Positions 44,310-57,800 of a stretch of 64,000 bases of DNA are shown one piece after another (position 1 is the first letter of the stretch; each line of letters begins with the position of its first letter). The translations under genes were made by a program, and so were the position numbers. Source of the DNA: Primula veris (lineage: Eukaryota; Streptophyta; Magnoliopsida; Ericales; Primulaceae); assembly GCA_963682055.1 (NCBI GenBank), contig OY821742.1:16461752-16525751 (forward strand). The letters run 5' to 3'. The notes beneath the pieces are model-generated. The model did no database searches. It was not told where the DNA came from and saw only the letters and a list, made by a program, of their open reading frames with translations.

Positions 44310-45667
44310 TTTGGTTCTAGCATAAGTAAAATCAATAATTAAAAATGCAAGAACTGAAAACAAACAAACAATTTTATTTGTATAGTGGAATGTGACTGTA
44401 TTACAAATTCCGACACTTGCAGAATAAAATGCAATTAATTAAAATTTCAGACAGAATAATATAAGTTATTAAACTGCTGGACTGGCTTGTAATTAAACGA
44501 AACCGTCAGACAGAACAGTATAAAACTAAACCGCTGGATTGTTTGTTAATTAAAATAAACTGCCAGACAGAATAGTATAATTACTAAACTGTTGAACTGT
44601 TTCTGTAAATAAATTACAGGACTGAAATGAAACTAATCTAATTACAAAATTAAATTACATAATTGAAACAGTAATTTAAATAAATTACAGAAAGGTAAAA
44701 CAGAATTTAAATGTTACAGCTAATGACATGAAATTGAAATACTGAAATTAAATTAAAAAAAATAAAATGAAATAAAAAAGGACAAAAGAAATAGACGAGA
44801 CTACTGTTTAACAGTATGCCCTTAACCGATATTCGCCTAACCACCTTTGATGTTTCTGATTATGTTTGGCGCTTCGATTCCAAGATACAACGTCTCAGAT
44901 GACTCGCCAGAATATGGCGATGAGTCAAGGTCGAGCTGTTGGTGGGTGAGTCTCTGGCTAAAATGTAATGCTTCTGTTTAGAGAGATGATATATGCTGCT
45001 GTGCTTGATTTCAGAATGTTATATTTTTTGACATGTGGGGGGTCTGCCTATTTATAGGCTGGCTGAGTATCTCAGCCATTAAAGTCACACATTAATATTG
45101 TCAGTTTTTGAAATTCGAAACTGCAGTATTAACTCTACAATGAATTCCTATTTATTGCATCAGTTACAGCTTTGCTGAAAACTTTCCATCGAGCAAGCGC
45201 GTCGAGCAGGCGCACTTCCATTGAGTAGGCACGCTTATGTCGAGCAGGCGCACTTATGTCGAGCAGGCACGCTTGTGGTACACAATACACACATGTGTAT
45301 GTGAACATACAACTTAATATCCACATGTGATAGTTTTGTATATATATTGAAAAAACAACTCTTCATTTTCCAATTTGGGACAACTCCCAATGAGTTATCC
45401 TCATTTAATCCATTTTTCAGCATTAAGAGTTATGCTTTTTCTCAACCCCAATCTTTGACGCCAATTTCCATTCACTCCCATTCTCTGAATAGGTCATGAG
45501 ACATACCGTTACGAACCTTGACATACCGTTACGAACCTTGTCATACCATCTATTCAAGCGTCTTGAGTATGGTGTCAAAAGACAACGGCTGTCCCTTGGA
45601 ATCTTAACTCAAAGATGGTCTCGTGACCATTCGCAAAATACCATGTTTTAACATGGTTTTTCCAACA
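44310..45667 (-). repeat. 3' LTR of the copia element
   Basis: 1358 bp, ending CCAACA; the outer start TGTTGG is decayed to TTTGG. TATAAATAG on the minus strand at 45048-45056. It contains the family block at about 44800-44945. Confidence 0.85.
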
Positions 45668-45677
45668 ACCCCCCACA
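45668..45677 (-). other. Copia polypurine tract
   Basis: TGTGGGGGGTT on the minus strand, immediately before the 3' LTR; primer site for plus-strand DNA. Confidence 0.75.
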
Positions 45678-46230
45678 TGAATACAATTGGCTTAAAAGTC
45701 CATGTCCTAAAATGCAAACAAGAGAACTGCAAGGGTTCACTGCCTAAGTTCAGGTAGCGCGCGCCTTGAAACTGTCGTAGTGGAGTACCACCCAGAATAC
45801 TATTATTAGGTAGCTATAAAGCCTTGAACCATTATAATTTGTGTATCCCAGAATGACACCCACACAGTGCCCTCTCTACCCACATACTAAGCCCTTTAGT
45901 TGTTGTCCATATTTGGCCTGGACTGTCTTGACACGTTCAACTGAGTGCTCTAGTGATTTAGCCCACGCTCATAACATGGTACCGGCCTTACACACTCGTT
46001 ATAGGTGGTTCCAAGTAGGAGGTGTCCTGACTCATCTTACTCGACTTTCGAGATACTTGGATCATTAAGAGCCTCATGCTCACCCTAACTATGGTACATG
46101 TCTATCACTAGTACTCTGTCATTGTGAAAATGGTTTGGGAACTACAGGTTCCTGAGTGATTTATTCGGCTGCCCCCACAGTTCAGTTTCCCATTAAACCC
46201 AGCAGGTAAATCCCATATGGGTTGGGTTGC

Positions 46231-49200
46231 CTATGGGGAGGCTACCAATTTAATGGGCTTCAATCCCATTCCATTCGATGACGTTTCTAGTCTCTCTTGA
46301 ATCAAGCCCTTTGTAAATGGATCTGCAATGTTATCATTTGATCTCATAAAATCTAAGGATACAACACCGTTAGCTAACAATTCTCTTACGGATTTATGTC
46401 TCCGACGTATATGTCGAGGCTTTCCATTATACATATAGTCCTGAGCCCACAGAATAGCTGATTGACATCGCAATGCATACTTATCGCAGGAATAGGTTTT
46501 GGCCATATTGGAATTACTTCCAAGAAGCTTCTCAGCCAGTCTGCCTCTTCAGTCGCCATGCCCAAAGCTATGAATTCTGATTCCATAGTTGACCTTGCGA
46601 TGCAAGTTTGTTTGGAGGATCTCCAAGACACGGCAGCACCTCCCATTACAAACACATATCCACTTATGGATCTTGTGCTGTTGGAGTCCGATATCCGGTT
46701 GGCATCTGAATACCTTTTCAACACTGCTGGATAACTGGTATAGTGCTGCCCATAATCGACTATATATCTCATATATCTGAGAAGCTTTATGATGGCCTTC
46801 CAATGCTCTTCATTTGAATTACTGGTATACCTGCTCAGTCTACTTACTGAGTTGGCTATATCAGGCCTAGTACAGTTCATCATATACATGTGACTGCCTA
46901 TGATCCTAGAGAATTCCAATTGTCTCACACTTTTGCCGAAATTTTTTTCCAGGCTACAGTTGAACTCAATTGGAGTTCTGGACATTGCCTTACTACCACT
47001 GTCAAATTTGTCAAGTGTTTGTCTAACATAATGACCTTGCGATAGGGCATACCCCTCTGATGTCTTGGTGATTTTCATACCAAGTATAATGTTAGCTCTA
47101 CCCAGGTCTTTCATATCGAAATGATGTGACAATATTTTTTTAGTGGAGTTGATTTATCAGTACTCTTTATTATAATCATGTCGTCCATATAAAGGCAGAC
47201 TACTACATCTTCTTTTTCACTTCCTTTCATGTAGACACATTTGTCACACTCATTTATATGAAAGCCATTTGATAGCATGATTTTATCAAATTTCTCGTGC
47301 CATTGTTTGGGTGGTTGTTTAAGTCCATACAGAGACTTTACAAGTTTACACACCATGTGCTCTTTCCCTGGAACCACAAACTCTTCAGGTTGTTCCATAT
47401 AAATTTCCTCTTCTAATTCTCCATTTAGAAAAGACGTCTTTACATCCATCTGATGTATTTCTAGATCAAACAATACCGCGAGAGCAATGACGATCCGAAT
47501 CGACGTTTTCCTGGAGACAGGAGCATATGTGTCGAAATAATCGACACCTTTAGTTTGCCTGAAGCCTTTGACAACAAGTCTTGCCTTGTACTTTTCGATC
47601 GTGCCATCAACCTTTAACTTCCTCTTCAAGATCCACTTGTGACCTAGGGGCTTGCATCCTTGCGGAAGATCCACTAGTTCCCAAGTGTGGTTTTGCATAA
47701 TCGATTCAATCTCATTATTGATTGCTTCTTTCCAATATTGGAAATACGGTGTTGACATAGCCTATTGATATGTCACCGGTTCACATTCTATCATGAAGGT
47801 TACGAAATCAGGAAGCTTCCTTCCTTGCCCTTTTGCTTCGCCGAGGCTCTTCTTCTTCTCCTTTCTCTGACGGTTCACTTGCCCCCACATTTCCATCACT
47901 GTTCAACTCTTGAGTCTGTACAGGTGTTGGCATTCTGCGGGGAAAGATATCCTCAAAGAAAGAAGCCTCTCGGCTTTCAATTATCATTTCTACGCGCACA
48001 TCGGGGTTTTCCAACTTGTGTACGAGAAACCGATACGCACTGCTATTTTGTTCATATCCGATGAACATGCAGTCCACCGTTTTCGGACCAAGTCTCATCC
48101 TTTTAGGAGCGGAGATTAGGACCTTAGCGAGACATCCCCAAACCCTCAGGTTCTTATAGCTAGGTTGATGATCTTTCCATAGTTTGTATGGTGGTTTGTC
48201 TCGCTTCTTATGTGGTAACTTGTTTAAAACATAGTTAGCGGAAAGCAACGCTTTCCCCCACATGTTCTGGGGTAACCCAGAACTTATTAACATCACATTC
48301 ATCATTTCCTTGAGCATTCTGTTTTTATGCTCCGCAACTCCATTTTGCTCCGGGGAGTATGGAGCTTTGGTTTGATGAATGATGCCACTCTCCGCTTATA
48401 TTTGTGCGAAGGCCGCTTCATATTCGCTACCTCTATCACTCCTCAATATTTTAATCTTTTTATTGAGTTGATTCTCTACTTCAGTTTTATATAGAGTGAA
48501 CATATCTACTACATCGCTTTTACTTTTCATTAAGTAAACGTAACAGTATCTAGTACAATCATCTATAAAATGTATGAATTATCTTTTACCTCCTCTTGTT
48601 TGAATAAATTTCAAATCACACACATCTGTGTGAATCAAACCAAGAGGTTCACTATCTCGTTCAACATGTTGAAACGATGATTTTGTTAACTTTGCTTCTA
48701 CACATATTTCACATTTATGTTGTTTATTAAAGACAAAATTTGGTATTAGTTGCAGTGATGTTAATTTCTTCATAAAATTAAAATTCACATGTCCTAATCT
48801 ACCATGCCACTAATGAAATGACTCAAAAATATAAGCAGAATCTGAAATATTATTATTGGCCAACTTGGTAACAGCCATTACATTACTGGTACTGTCCTCA
48901 GCCTTATCACCTTTATTAGCGAACTCAGCCTTAGGAGCCGGAGTTCCTACATTTAACTTATACATGCCGTTGGTAATATATCCACGGCCTACATAAATAT
49001 CGTTCTTGGTGATTACAACTTTATCGGATTAAAAAACTAGTTTAAAACCCTTCTTCACCATAACCGAGCCTGAAACCATATTCTTGCGAATATCTGGTAC
49101 ATGGAGCACCCCTGAGGTCAGGTTCATCACCATTGCCCCCCTTCCTTCCACCTTGTAAGTAGCAGAATTAACCATGAAGTAGGTCTCACCAACCACCATC

Positions 49201-50457
49201 TCGTAGGTCTTAAACATCCACTTGTTGGAGCAGATGTGGCTCGTGGTGCCGGTATCTAGCCACCATTCCTTGGGGTTGCTTCCCACAAGGTTCACTTCAG
49301 AGACCACTGCAAAGAGATGCATGTCATCCTCTACTCCCTCGGCCACATTGGCCTGAGCTGGAGCCCTCTTCTTCCCCTTGCCCTTAAAGTTCTTCGGTGG
49401 GGGTTTGGGCTTAGCATTGCGTTTATTGTCATAACAGTCCGCAGCACGATGACCGGTCCTGTTACACACAAAGAAGGTTCCCGCAAATTTCTTTGCAGCA
49501 ACAGCACTGCTCGGGTTGTCAGGACGTTTCCGCTTGACACACGTGACCTCAATCACATGGGCTTTTGCCACCGAGCTACTAGCAATACCGTCTTTCTTTC
49601 CAGAACGGCGATTGCTTTGGTCGATAGTCAACCTCTCTATGAGCCCCTCCAGACTCATTGCCTTCCGCTTGTGCTTCAGATAGTTCTGAAACTCCTTCCA
49701 TGACGGCGGCAGTTTCTCAATCATGAGAGCCACCTAGAAGGGTTCATTGATAACTAACCCTTCAGCATCAAGACAATGGCATATGAGCTGTAGCTCCTCA
49801 ACCTGCTCAATGACACTCCTATTATCAGTCATCATGCACTCTTGAAAGTCCGTGACGACTAATTTCTTTGCGCCTGCGTTATTCATCTTGTACTTCTTTT
49901 TGATAGTCTCGCAAAACTCATTTGCAGTTGCTTTGGGCTCGAAGACATTGAATAGGGTGTCATCAAGAGCACACATGATATAGTTCCAGCATAGGTAGTC
50001 GGCATGTCTCCATGCCTCAATCGCTGAGAACGACTGCTCATCCAGATCGTCCTCGCTTAGGACGAGAGCAGACTCCTTAAGAAACCAGGCCAAGTTCAGG
50101 GTGGTTAAATGAAACAGAATTTTTTTGCTGCCAACGTTTGAAGTTGTCACCCCTAAACTTTTTGGGCTTCTCCAGATGAGAGGTCGGAAAATTAGGCATA
50201 GCCGAACGCATCGATGCCTTTCCCCTGGCCGCAGCCATAGCTTTGGCCGCAGCCGCAGCTGCAACCTTGGTCGCTGCCATAGCTTCGGCCACAGCTTTGG
50301 CCGTAGCATCAGTTTGGGCTGCAGCCACCGTAGCATGCGCCTGAGCGTCAGCCCCCATATTTGCATCGCCCGTAGTGTTATGGACATTCCCACCAACTAC
50401 TACGTCATGCGAACTCACCGAAGGGACAATAGATTCAGAGACATTTTCGTTCATCAT
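46231..50457 (-). pseudogene. Copia gag-pol, multiply interrupted
   Basis: Pieces in copia order. Gag (50457 to about 49734) has an Ala-rich N-terminus and a frameshift near 50090. A stop at 49734 precedes a zinc knuckle ([12 protein letters not shown], first Cys replaced by Phe) and protease ([11 protein letters not shown]). Further stops lie at 49029, near 48810, at 48579 (within integrase, after TRGGKR) and near 48398. Integrase C-terminus and linker span 48317-47808. RT (47758-47111) has VDYFDTYAPV and active site YMDDM, with a frameshift near 47140. RNase H follows (46386-47132) with SGYVF and ARSTMESEF. The C-terminal end (46506-46231) has [13 protein letters not shown] and NIADPFTKGL. 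Integrase before RT proves the copia class. It cannot encode working protein. Confidence 0.92.
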
Positions 50458-50777
50458 CTTTCGGTTTCTGAAAAGACAACCAAAAGACTATAAGATACGC
50501 GTATTTGAATATTCTTGAACAAAACGCAAGTATAGAAAACTTGGTTTCTGTAAAAAAATTAAGATACAAAATAAATTAATACAAGCTAATACCAAAGTGG
50601 TTGGTATTTTCTCGAGAACGATACAAATACCAAATTCAGAATAAAACAATTCTAGAAATTTTTCCTTCGCTACAAATATTCTAAAAATAGAATTGTAGCG
50701 GAAGAATCACTATTCCTTTTAATTTAAAAATTAAAATAAAACAGTACACAAACCAAAAATTAGCTATTAGTTAAGAT

Positions 50778-52002
50778 TGTTGGGTTTGGTGTACGTAAAA
50801 GCAATAATTAAAAATGCAAGGACTGAAGAGAAATAAACAATTTTATTTCTATAGTGGAATGTGACTCTATTACAAATTCCAACACTTGCAGAATGTAAAT
50901 GCAATTAATTAAAATTCCTGACAGAATAATATAAGTTATTAAACTGCTGGACTGGTTTGTAATTAAACAAAACTGTCAGACAGAATAGTATAAAACTAAA
51001 CTACTGGACTGTTTGTTAATTAAAATAAACTGCCAGACAGAATAGTATAATTACTAAACTTCTGGACTGTTTCTGTAAATAAATTACAGGACTGAAATGA
51101 AACTAATCTAATTACAGAATTAAATTACAGATTTTAAATAGTACTTTAAATAAATTACAGAAAGGTAAAACAGAATTTAAATGTTACAGCTAAGGACATG
51201 AAATTGAAATACTGAAATTAAATTACAAAAAATGAAATGAAATAAAAAAGGACAGAAAAGAAATAGACGATGCTACTTTTTAACAGTATGCCCTTAATAG
51301 ATATTCGCCTAACCATCTTTGAGGTTTCGGGTTATGTTTGGCGCTTCGATCCCAATGTACAACGTCTCTGATGACTCGCCAAAAACTGGCGACGAGTCAA
51401 GGTCGAGCTGTTGGTGGGTGGCTCTCTCTGGCTAAAATGAAATGCTTCTGTTTAGAGATATGATATATACTGATGTGTTTGATTTCAGAATGCTATATTT
51501 TTTGACATGTGGGGGGGTCTGCCTATTTATAGGCTGCAGTATTAACTCTGCAATGAATTCATATTTATTGCATCAGTTACAGCTTTGCTGGAAGCTTTCT
51601 GTCGAGCAGGCGCGCTTCTGTCGAGCGCTTCTGGTACACAATACCCACATGTATATGTGGACACACAACTTAATATACACATGGGATAGCTTTGTATATA
51701 TATTGAAAAAATGACTCTTCATTTTCCAATGTTGGACAACTCACAATGAGTTATCCTCATTTAAATCATTTTCCAGCATTAAGAGTTTTTCTCTTTCTCA
51801 ATCCCAATCTTTGACGCCAATTTCCATTCACTCCCATTCTCCGAATAAGTCATGCGAGATACCGTTACGAATTTTGTCATACCATCTATTCAAGCATCTT
51901 GAGTATGGTGTCAAAAGACAACGGATGTCGCTTGGAATCTTGATTCAAAGATGGTCCCGTGACCATTCAGAATCTACCATGTTTTAACATGGTTTTCCAA
52001 CA
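50778..52002 (-). repeat. 5' LTR of the copia element
   Basis: 1225 bp with TGTTGG...CCAACA termini. TATAAATAG on the minus strand at 51523-51531. 50458-50777 is untranslated leader with no recognised primer site. Confidence 0.88.
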
Positions 52003-52020
52003 AGAGTTGCAAGAGGAAAA

Positions 52021-53100
52021 AATCAAACTAAAGCAAATGGAACACAATTGTTGAACCTTCCGTCTGATGTGTTGCAATATATTCATGATCGCCTGATTCT
52101 ATTTGATTACATGAGCTTCCAATTAGTATCAAAATTTTTCCGAGAAGTATCCCCTCCAATTGATATGAGAACTGCAATTTCAAGATCAAATACTGAAATC
52201 AATTATTTGTCACCATGGCTTATGTATATTCATGACGAAGAAAGAGTACGTATCAGATTTTTTCACCAGAAAAGTCTTGATAGATAATCCATTGAGATCC
52301 CGGAAGGGCTAAATCATGCATCAAATTGGTAGTGCAAAGATGGTTGGTTATTAATTGGTATAAAAAGGGATACAAAATTTTATGTTAGCTTTTTCAATCC
52401 TTTTACCAATGATGTGATATCATATCAAGAGTTTCCGATGTTGGGTTCTTGTTACACGCTCATCGCTTTCTCGTCTCCACCAACTTCTCACAATTGCGTA
52501 GTTGTTGTTTTGATGAAATCAAATAGCAGCCAAATACGTATCTGCATTTCAAAGTCAAAGAGTTGCCATGTTTTTGAATCTCCCCTTGGTACAGGCTTTT
52601 GGCCTACATCCAACTTTTCAGTTTTTGCTAATGAGGATTTGTACTTTACAGCTTCGCATGGAATTGGTATTTTAAAGTTAGAAGGTGAGGGTTACGGTTT
52701 AAAAATCATTGATTATCCACGAAAAGGTTATTACTTTAACAACAGGACCTTCTTAGCTGAGCGTGATGAAGAAGTTTTCGTTGTGCTGAAACGACGCCAG
52801 CAAAAACCGAAGTATTTACATGTTTATAAGTTAGATCCTTGTACTTTGGCTTGGAAAATGGTTGACAATTTGGGGAATTACAACTTACATGTTACCACGT
52901 CATCTGCTTTGTTTACGGCTGCTAAAACCGCCGAGGACGGTGACAGAATATATATTACTACGCCATCTGATGTGCACTTTGTGTATTATTCTTTAAGCTT
53001 AAGTTCTTTTGGATCTTCTCGACATAAATATGCTCATCCGATGAGGCATCCAGATGAATTGGTATTACCATACAAATGCGTATGGATTAGGCCCACGTGA
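52021..53100 (+). pseudogene. F-box/DUF295 gene, broken
   Basis: One frame holds an F-box (LNLPSDVLQYIHDRL, then FDYMSFQLVSKFFREV; about 52048-52160), then, after in-frame TAA (52285) and TAG (about 52333), a DUF295-type beta-propeller region (52340-53100; FVSFFNP-like start, LAWKMVDNLG, a terminal HPDELVLPYKCVWIRPT). F-box/DUF295 proteins are plant SCF ubiquitin-ligase adaptors. No start codon is available in this frame upstream of the F-box; the copia element is inserted 45 bp before it. Two stops plus the loss of its 5' end mark it as a pseudogene. A chromovirus lies 130 bp after its stop. Confidence 0.8.
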
Positions 53101-53232
53101 TCTTAGTTGCTCTTCAGACTTTTGGCTCTCAAATAGTTTCCATGCCACAAAAATACGCATTTTCTATTTTTGTTTTTTGTTTTATGAGGATTTCATATGT
53201 TTCAGCATAATTTTTTGGGTATAGTGAAGTAC

Positions 53233-54343
53233 CCTCACACCCCAAACTGGAATGTAGACACGGCCGAGTAACCCGCGCACCAGCACGTGGTACCCGTAAG
53301 CCTAAAACTTATGAGATTTCAAATATCAAGTAAACACAAAGAACCATCCACATCAGCAAAGAAACATAAAACAAATTTAGATAAATCAACATGAGATATG
53401 TGAGTCACGAGCTCTTATTCAATACCAAGATGAAAACGATCCTATGATCCAATAGTCTTAAATAACAGAAACCTTCCACGAAATAGAATTAAAATGACAT
53501 CGAATAACATCTGAAATGTCACAACTAGTACTAAAGAAAACTTGAATATTATTAGACATAATTAAATAAAAAGACGCCTAAAGGAGGTCACGGTCTGGTC
53601 TCATATCAACTCGGTCACTTAGCTCAATCGCACACCTGAAAAGGGTTTTTAAAGAGAGATTAAGCCAAACGAGTTTAGTGAAGGATAACGAAACCTATAG
53701 AAGTAACATATGAAAAATAGTAATAATAGCCTCAACTCCTTTTCAATTTTAGTCCAAGCCGCATATTGATTTACTTACCTTTTTATTTCAAAACAAAAGA
53801 ATTGTTCACATATATATATAAGCAATACATAAACACATAATCTGCAATAAGATGTACAAATACATTCAAATAATATAACATAAAGTAAGTCTAGCATAAT
53901 ACAGACTATTTAAAGGCACCAGATACAGTTCATTGCCATAAGTTCATTTCTCTGGACGAAAAGCCCGTTGGATCCAACTATCGAACTCAAGTCACTTAGG
54001 TTGGCGGCCTAAAGTTTTCTTTAAGCCGATCCAGTTAAGGTGACCGCACTTAAGAGGCCTGTTCCAAAACCGTTGAGTAAACTAGAGTCGCCCATTTAAG
54101 TAGCTTATTCTCTAGCCACCAAGGTCACCCCACTTAAGAGGCCTATTTCTTGGAATTTAAATCATTAATTCTGGCCCCTAAATAATCAACTAAAATAACA
54201 TGTTCTCAAAAATATTATCATTCCTTCTGAAATCATCGAATAGTAGCTCAACCAATATAACCAGAAACTACACTTTTACATTAATATTGAAAATAAGGAT
54301 AAGTATACAAAACAATATTTGAAATAAGCCTGGGATCAAATCA

Positions 54344-54400
<57 letters not shown>

Positions 54401-54844
54401 TGCGAAATCACTCACTTGGTCAGCGTCCAAACAACCCGAGATACCCTACTAGAAGTAAGCGAATGACCTTAAAGGGGTTGGGGTTCTGGTTTGCCTTACC
54501 CTCTTTCTTGGCCACGTACCCTCTCTCTCTCTGTCTATACGGTTTTAAACATGCGATAAATATGATTTTCAAAACTGTTTTGAGTTTGGATTTAGTTTAG
54601 GTGCAATTTAGGCTCTGTTTGGATAACTATACTACTTGACTCACTTATTTGCCCATGTGTACTTATAGTTATAATCACTTACTAATTTAGTCCTTATCAT
54701 TTTTGTTTGAAGCACCTACCCCATAACTAAAAGTTACTGTGACTAAATAACAAGAAAAATAACCTTAGTCTATGTAACTAACTTTTTGTGAAAACAATGA
54801 CATGAATAAATTATTGCTATTGAGAATTATATTGGGGTTTCACA
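53233..54844 (-). repeat. 3' LTR of the chromovirus
   Basis: 1612 bp, starting CCTCACACCCC (TG of the partner changed to CC) and ending GGGGTTTCACA. Contains a long (TA)n run at about 54346-54398. Confidence 0.9.
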
Positions 54845-54858
54845 CTTTTCCCCCCTTC
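54845..54858 (-). other. Chromovirus polypurine tract
   Basis: GAAGGGGGGAAAAG on the minus strand, directly before the 3' LTR. Confidence 0.85.
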
Positions 54859-54891
54859 AATAAAGTTTCGTCCCGAAACTTACTTCTTAAG

Positions 54892-57800
54892 CTACCCGAA
54901 CAACTGTGGATGTTTTTCTCGCATAGGTTCCTCAAGTTCCCATGTGGCCTCTTCCTTAGGATGATTTCTCCACCAAACTTTGACTCTTGATCTTTTTCCG
55001 ACGCAGCGTCTTCTCTTGATAGTCCAATATTTCTCCAGGAATTTCCTCATACGACATATCTTCTCTAACTCGCAGCGGCTCATAGTCAACTGCATGACTT
55101 GGGTTATGAACATATTTTCGTAGCATAGAAACATGAAATACATTATGTACGGCTGATAATTTCGGAGGTAAGGCCAATCGATAAGCAACTTCACCAATCT
55201 TCTCTAGTATCTCAAATGGTCCAATATAACGCGGGCTTAACTTCCCTTTATTACCAAAAGGAATTACTCCCTTCCACGGTGAGACCTTAAGAAAAACCAT
55301 ATCACCTACATTGAATTCTAGAACCCGTCTCCGATTATCTGCGTAGCTCTTTTGGCGATTTTGAGCTATCACAAGCTTCTCTCGAATGACTGGAATTTTC
55401 TTCAATGCATCCTCGACCAGATCAGGACCCAAGAGTTGCCTTTCTCCAACTTCAAACCAGCACACGGGGGATCGACACTTTCTACCATATAGTGCCTCTA
55501 AAGGTGCAACTCCTAGACTAGAGTGAAAGCTATTATTATAAGAGAACTCTGCTAAGGCCAGCTGCTCATCCCAATTACCTTTCCATTCCAATGAACAGGC
55601 TCTCAACATATCCTCGAGGCTTTGAACAGTCCGCTCGGACTGACCGTCAGTTTGAGGGTGATACGCTGAGCTGAAACTCAACTTAGTTCCTAATGCTCTA
55701 TGTAAACTATCCCAAAACTTGGAGACAAAACGAGGATCTCTGTCGGATACTATGGACACTGGTGCACCATGTAATCTAACTATCTCTTTGATGTACAACT
55801 GAGTGAGTTTCTCTAAAGAAGAAGTCATTTTTACAGGGATAAAATGTGCAGACTTAGTTAACCGATCAACTACCACCCACACTGCATCATGACCAGCACG
55901 AGTACGGGGTAAACCGCAGACAAAATCCGTGGTTATATTCTCCCATTTCCATTCGGGTATAGGTAGTGGCCTTAAACTACCTCCAGGTTTTTGATGCTCA
56001 ATTTTGACTTGCTGACAAGTAAGACACCGCACTACAAAATCAGCTATGTTTCTCTTCATACCATTCCACCAAAATTGTTCTCGTAAATCCCTATACATCT
56101 TGGTGGTTCCAGGGTGAATACTGTATTTCGAGTTATGGGCCTCCAACATGATTTCTTCAATGAAACCACCAAAAGATGGTACGTAAATTCGGCCCATAAA
56201 CCTGAGTATACCATCACCATCGATCGAGTAGTCATTGATGCTCCCTTCCTGCAACTTCTCCATGATTTTCTTGCAACTGGAATCGTCACTTTGAGCCGTC
56301 TTGATTCTGTCAAGCAAGGTGGGACGAACTGTCATTTGATAACACATATCAGGCTCCCCACACGTGATCTATACACCGATACCCATCAGACATTTTAGAA
56401 GTTCAGGTTGCACCGTCAGTGATGCTAAGAGATGTGCAGAAGACTTTCCGCTCAAAGCATCAGCAACTACATTTGCTTTACCAGGATGGTACAATATATT
56501 AACATCGTAATCCTTAATCAACTCAAGCCACCGTCTTTGTCTCATATTAAGTTCTTTTTGAGTGAAAATATATTTTAAACTCTTATGGTCGGTATAGATT
56601 TTACATGGATCCCCGTACAAATAATGTCGCCATATTTTTAATGCAAATACCACCGCTGCCAATTCTAAGTCATGTGTCGGGTAATTTTTCTCATGTAGCT
56701 TGAGCTGTCGGGAGGCATAAGCAATTACTTTGCCACTTTGCATCAAAACACATCCCAGACCCTGTTTAGAAGCATCACTGTAAATGACAAACCCCTCACC
56801 TTGGGAGGGTAAGGTAAGGATAGGAGCAGTTACTAATTTCTGTTTAAGCTCGTAAAAACTATTTTCGCATTGGTCTGTCCACACAAATTTTTTGCCTTTC
56901 TTTGTAATACTAGTCAAGGGTAAGGCAATTCGAGAAAATCCCTCAACGAACCTGCGATAGTAACCTGCCAGACCTAAGAAGCTGCGTATCTCAGATGCAT
57001 TGGTAGGTGGTGACCACTCGACTATAGCCTCAATCTTCTTCCCATCAACTGAAATACCATCCTTACTAATCACATGTCTCAGGAATAACACACTGTCTAG
57101 CCAAAATTCAAACTTTGACAGTTTGGCATAAAGTTTCCGATCTCGAAGAGTTTGCAATACAACCCTCAGATGATCCTTGTGCTCTTCCTTGCTTTTTGAG
57201 TATATAAGAATATTATCGATGAATACTACTACGAATTTGTCAAGTTGTAGTTTGAACACCCGATTCATTAGATCCATGAAAGCTGCCGGTGCATTTGTAA
57301 GACCGAAAGGCATTACCAAAAACTCATAATGTCCATATCGGGTCCTAAAAGCTGACTTAGCCACATCACCTTCCTTAATCTTTAACTGATGGTATCCTGA
57401 CCTCAAATCTATTTTTGAAAACACTTGAGCTCCTTGCAATTGATCAAATAAGTCGTCGATGCGAGGTAAGGGGTACTTGTTCTTCACTGTCATCTTATTT
57501 AACTCTCGATAGTCAACACATAGTCTCATTGATCCATCTTTCTTCTTTACGAACAAAACTGGCGCTCCCCAAGGAGACACACTTGGACGTATAAATCCTT
57601 TGTCCAAGAGGCCTTGCAGCTGAGTTTGTAGCTCCCTTAGTTCAGCTGGAGCCATTATGTATGGAGTTTTCGATATCGGGGTAGTCCCTGCTAATATATC
57701 AATGGTGAACTCAATTTCTCGACTAGGCGGTAGTCCAGGCAAATCTTCGGGAAACACGTCAGAAAATTCATTAACAATTGGTATATTCTCCAAATTGATT

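Larger units (their letters stand above)
44305..52007 (-). mobile_element. Degenerate Ty1/copia retrotransposon
   Basis: The element is 44310-52002, flanked by AGAGT on both sides (44305-44309, 52003-52007). It has 3' LTR 44310-45667, polypurine tract 45668-45677, gag-pol remnants 46231-50457 and 5' LTR 50778-52002. No clear initiator-Met primer-binding site was found next to the 5' LTR. The LTRs differ by a 70-bp segment (about 45060-45130) and many substitutions, and the coding region has at least eight stops or frameshifts; an old insertion. Confidence 0.9.

Noticed and set aside
50460..50777. Initiator-Met primer-binding site for the copia element
   Set aside because: No TGGTATCAGAGC-like sequence next to the LTR; only a weak TGGTATTT far inside, so none is annotated.
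54397..54600. 67-codon frame repeated at 60729-60932
   Set aside because: Identical position in both LTRs of the chromovirus; LTR sequence, no domain, opposite to element transcription.
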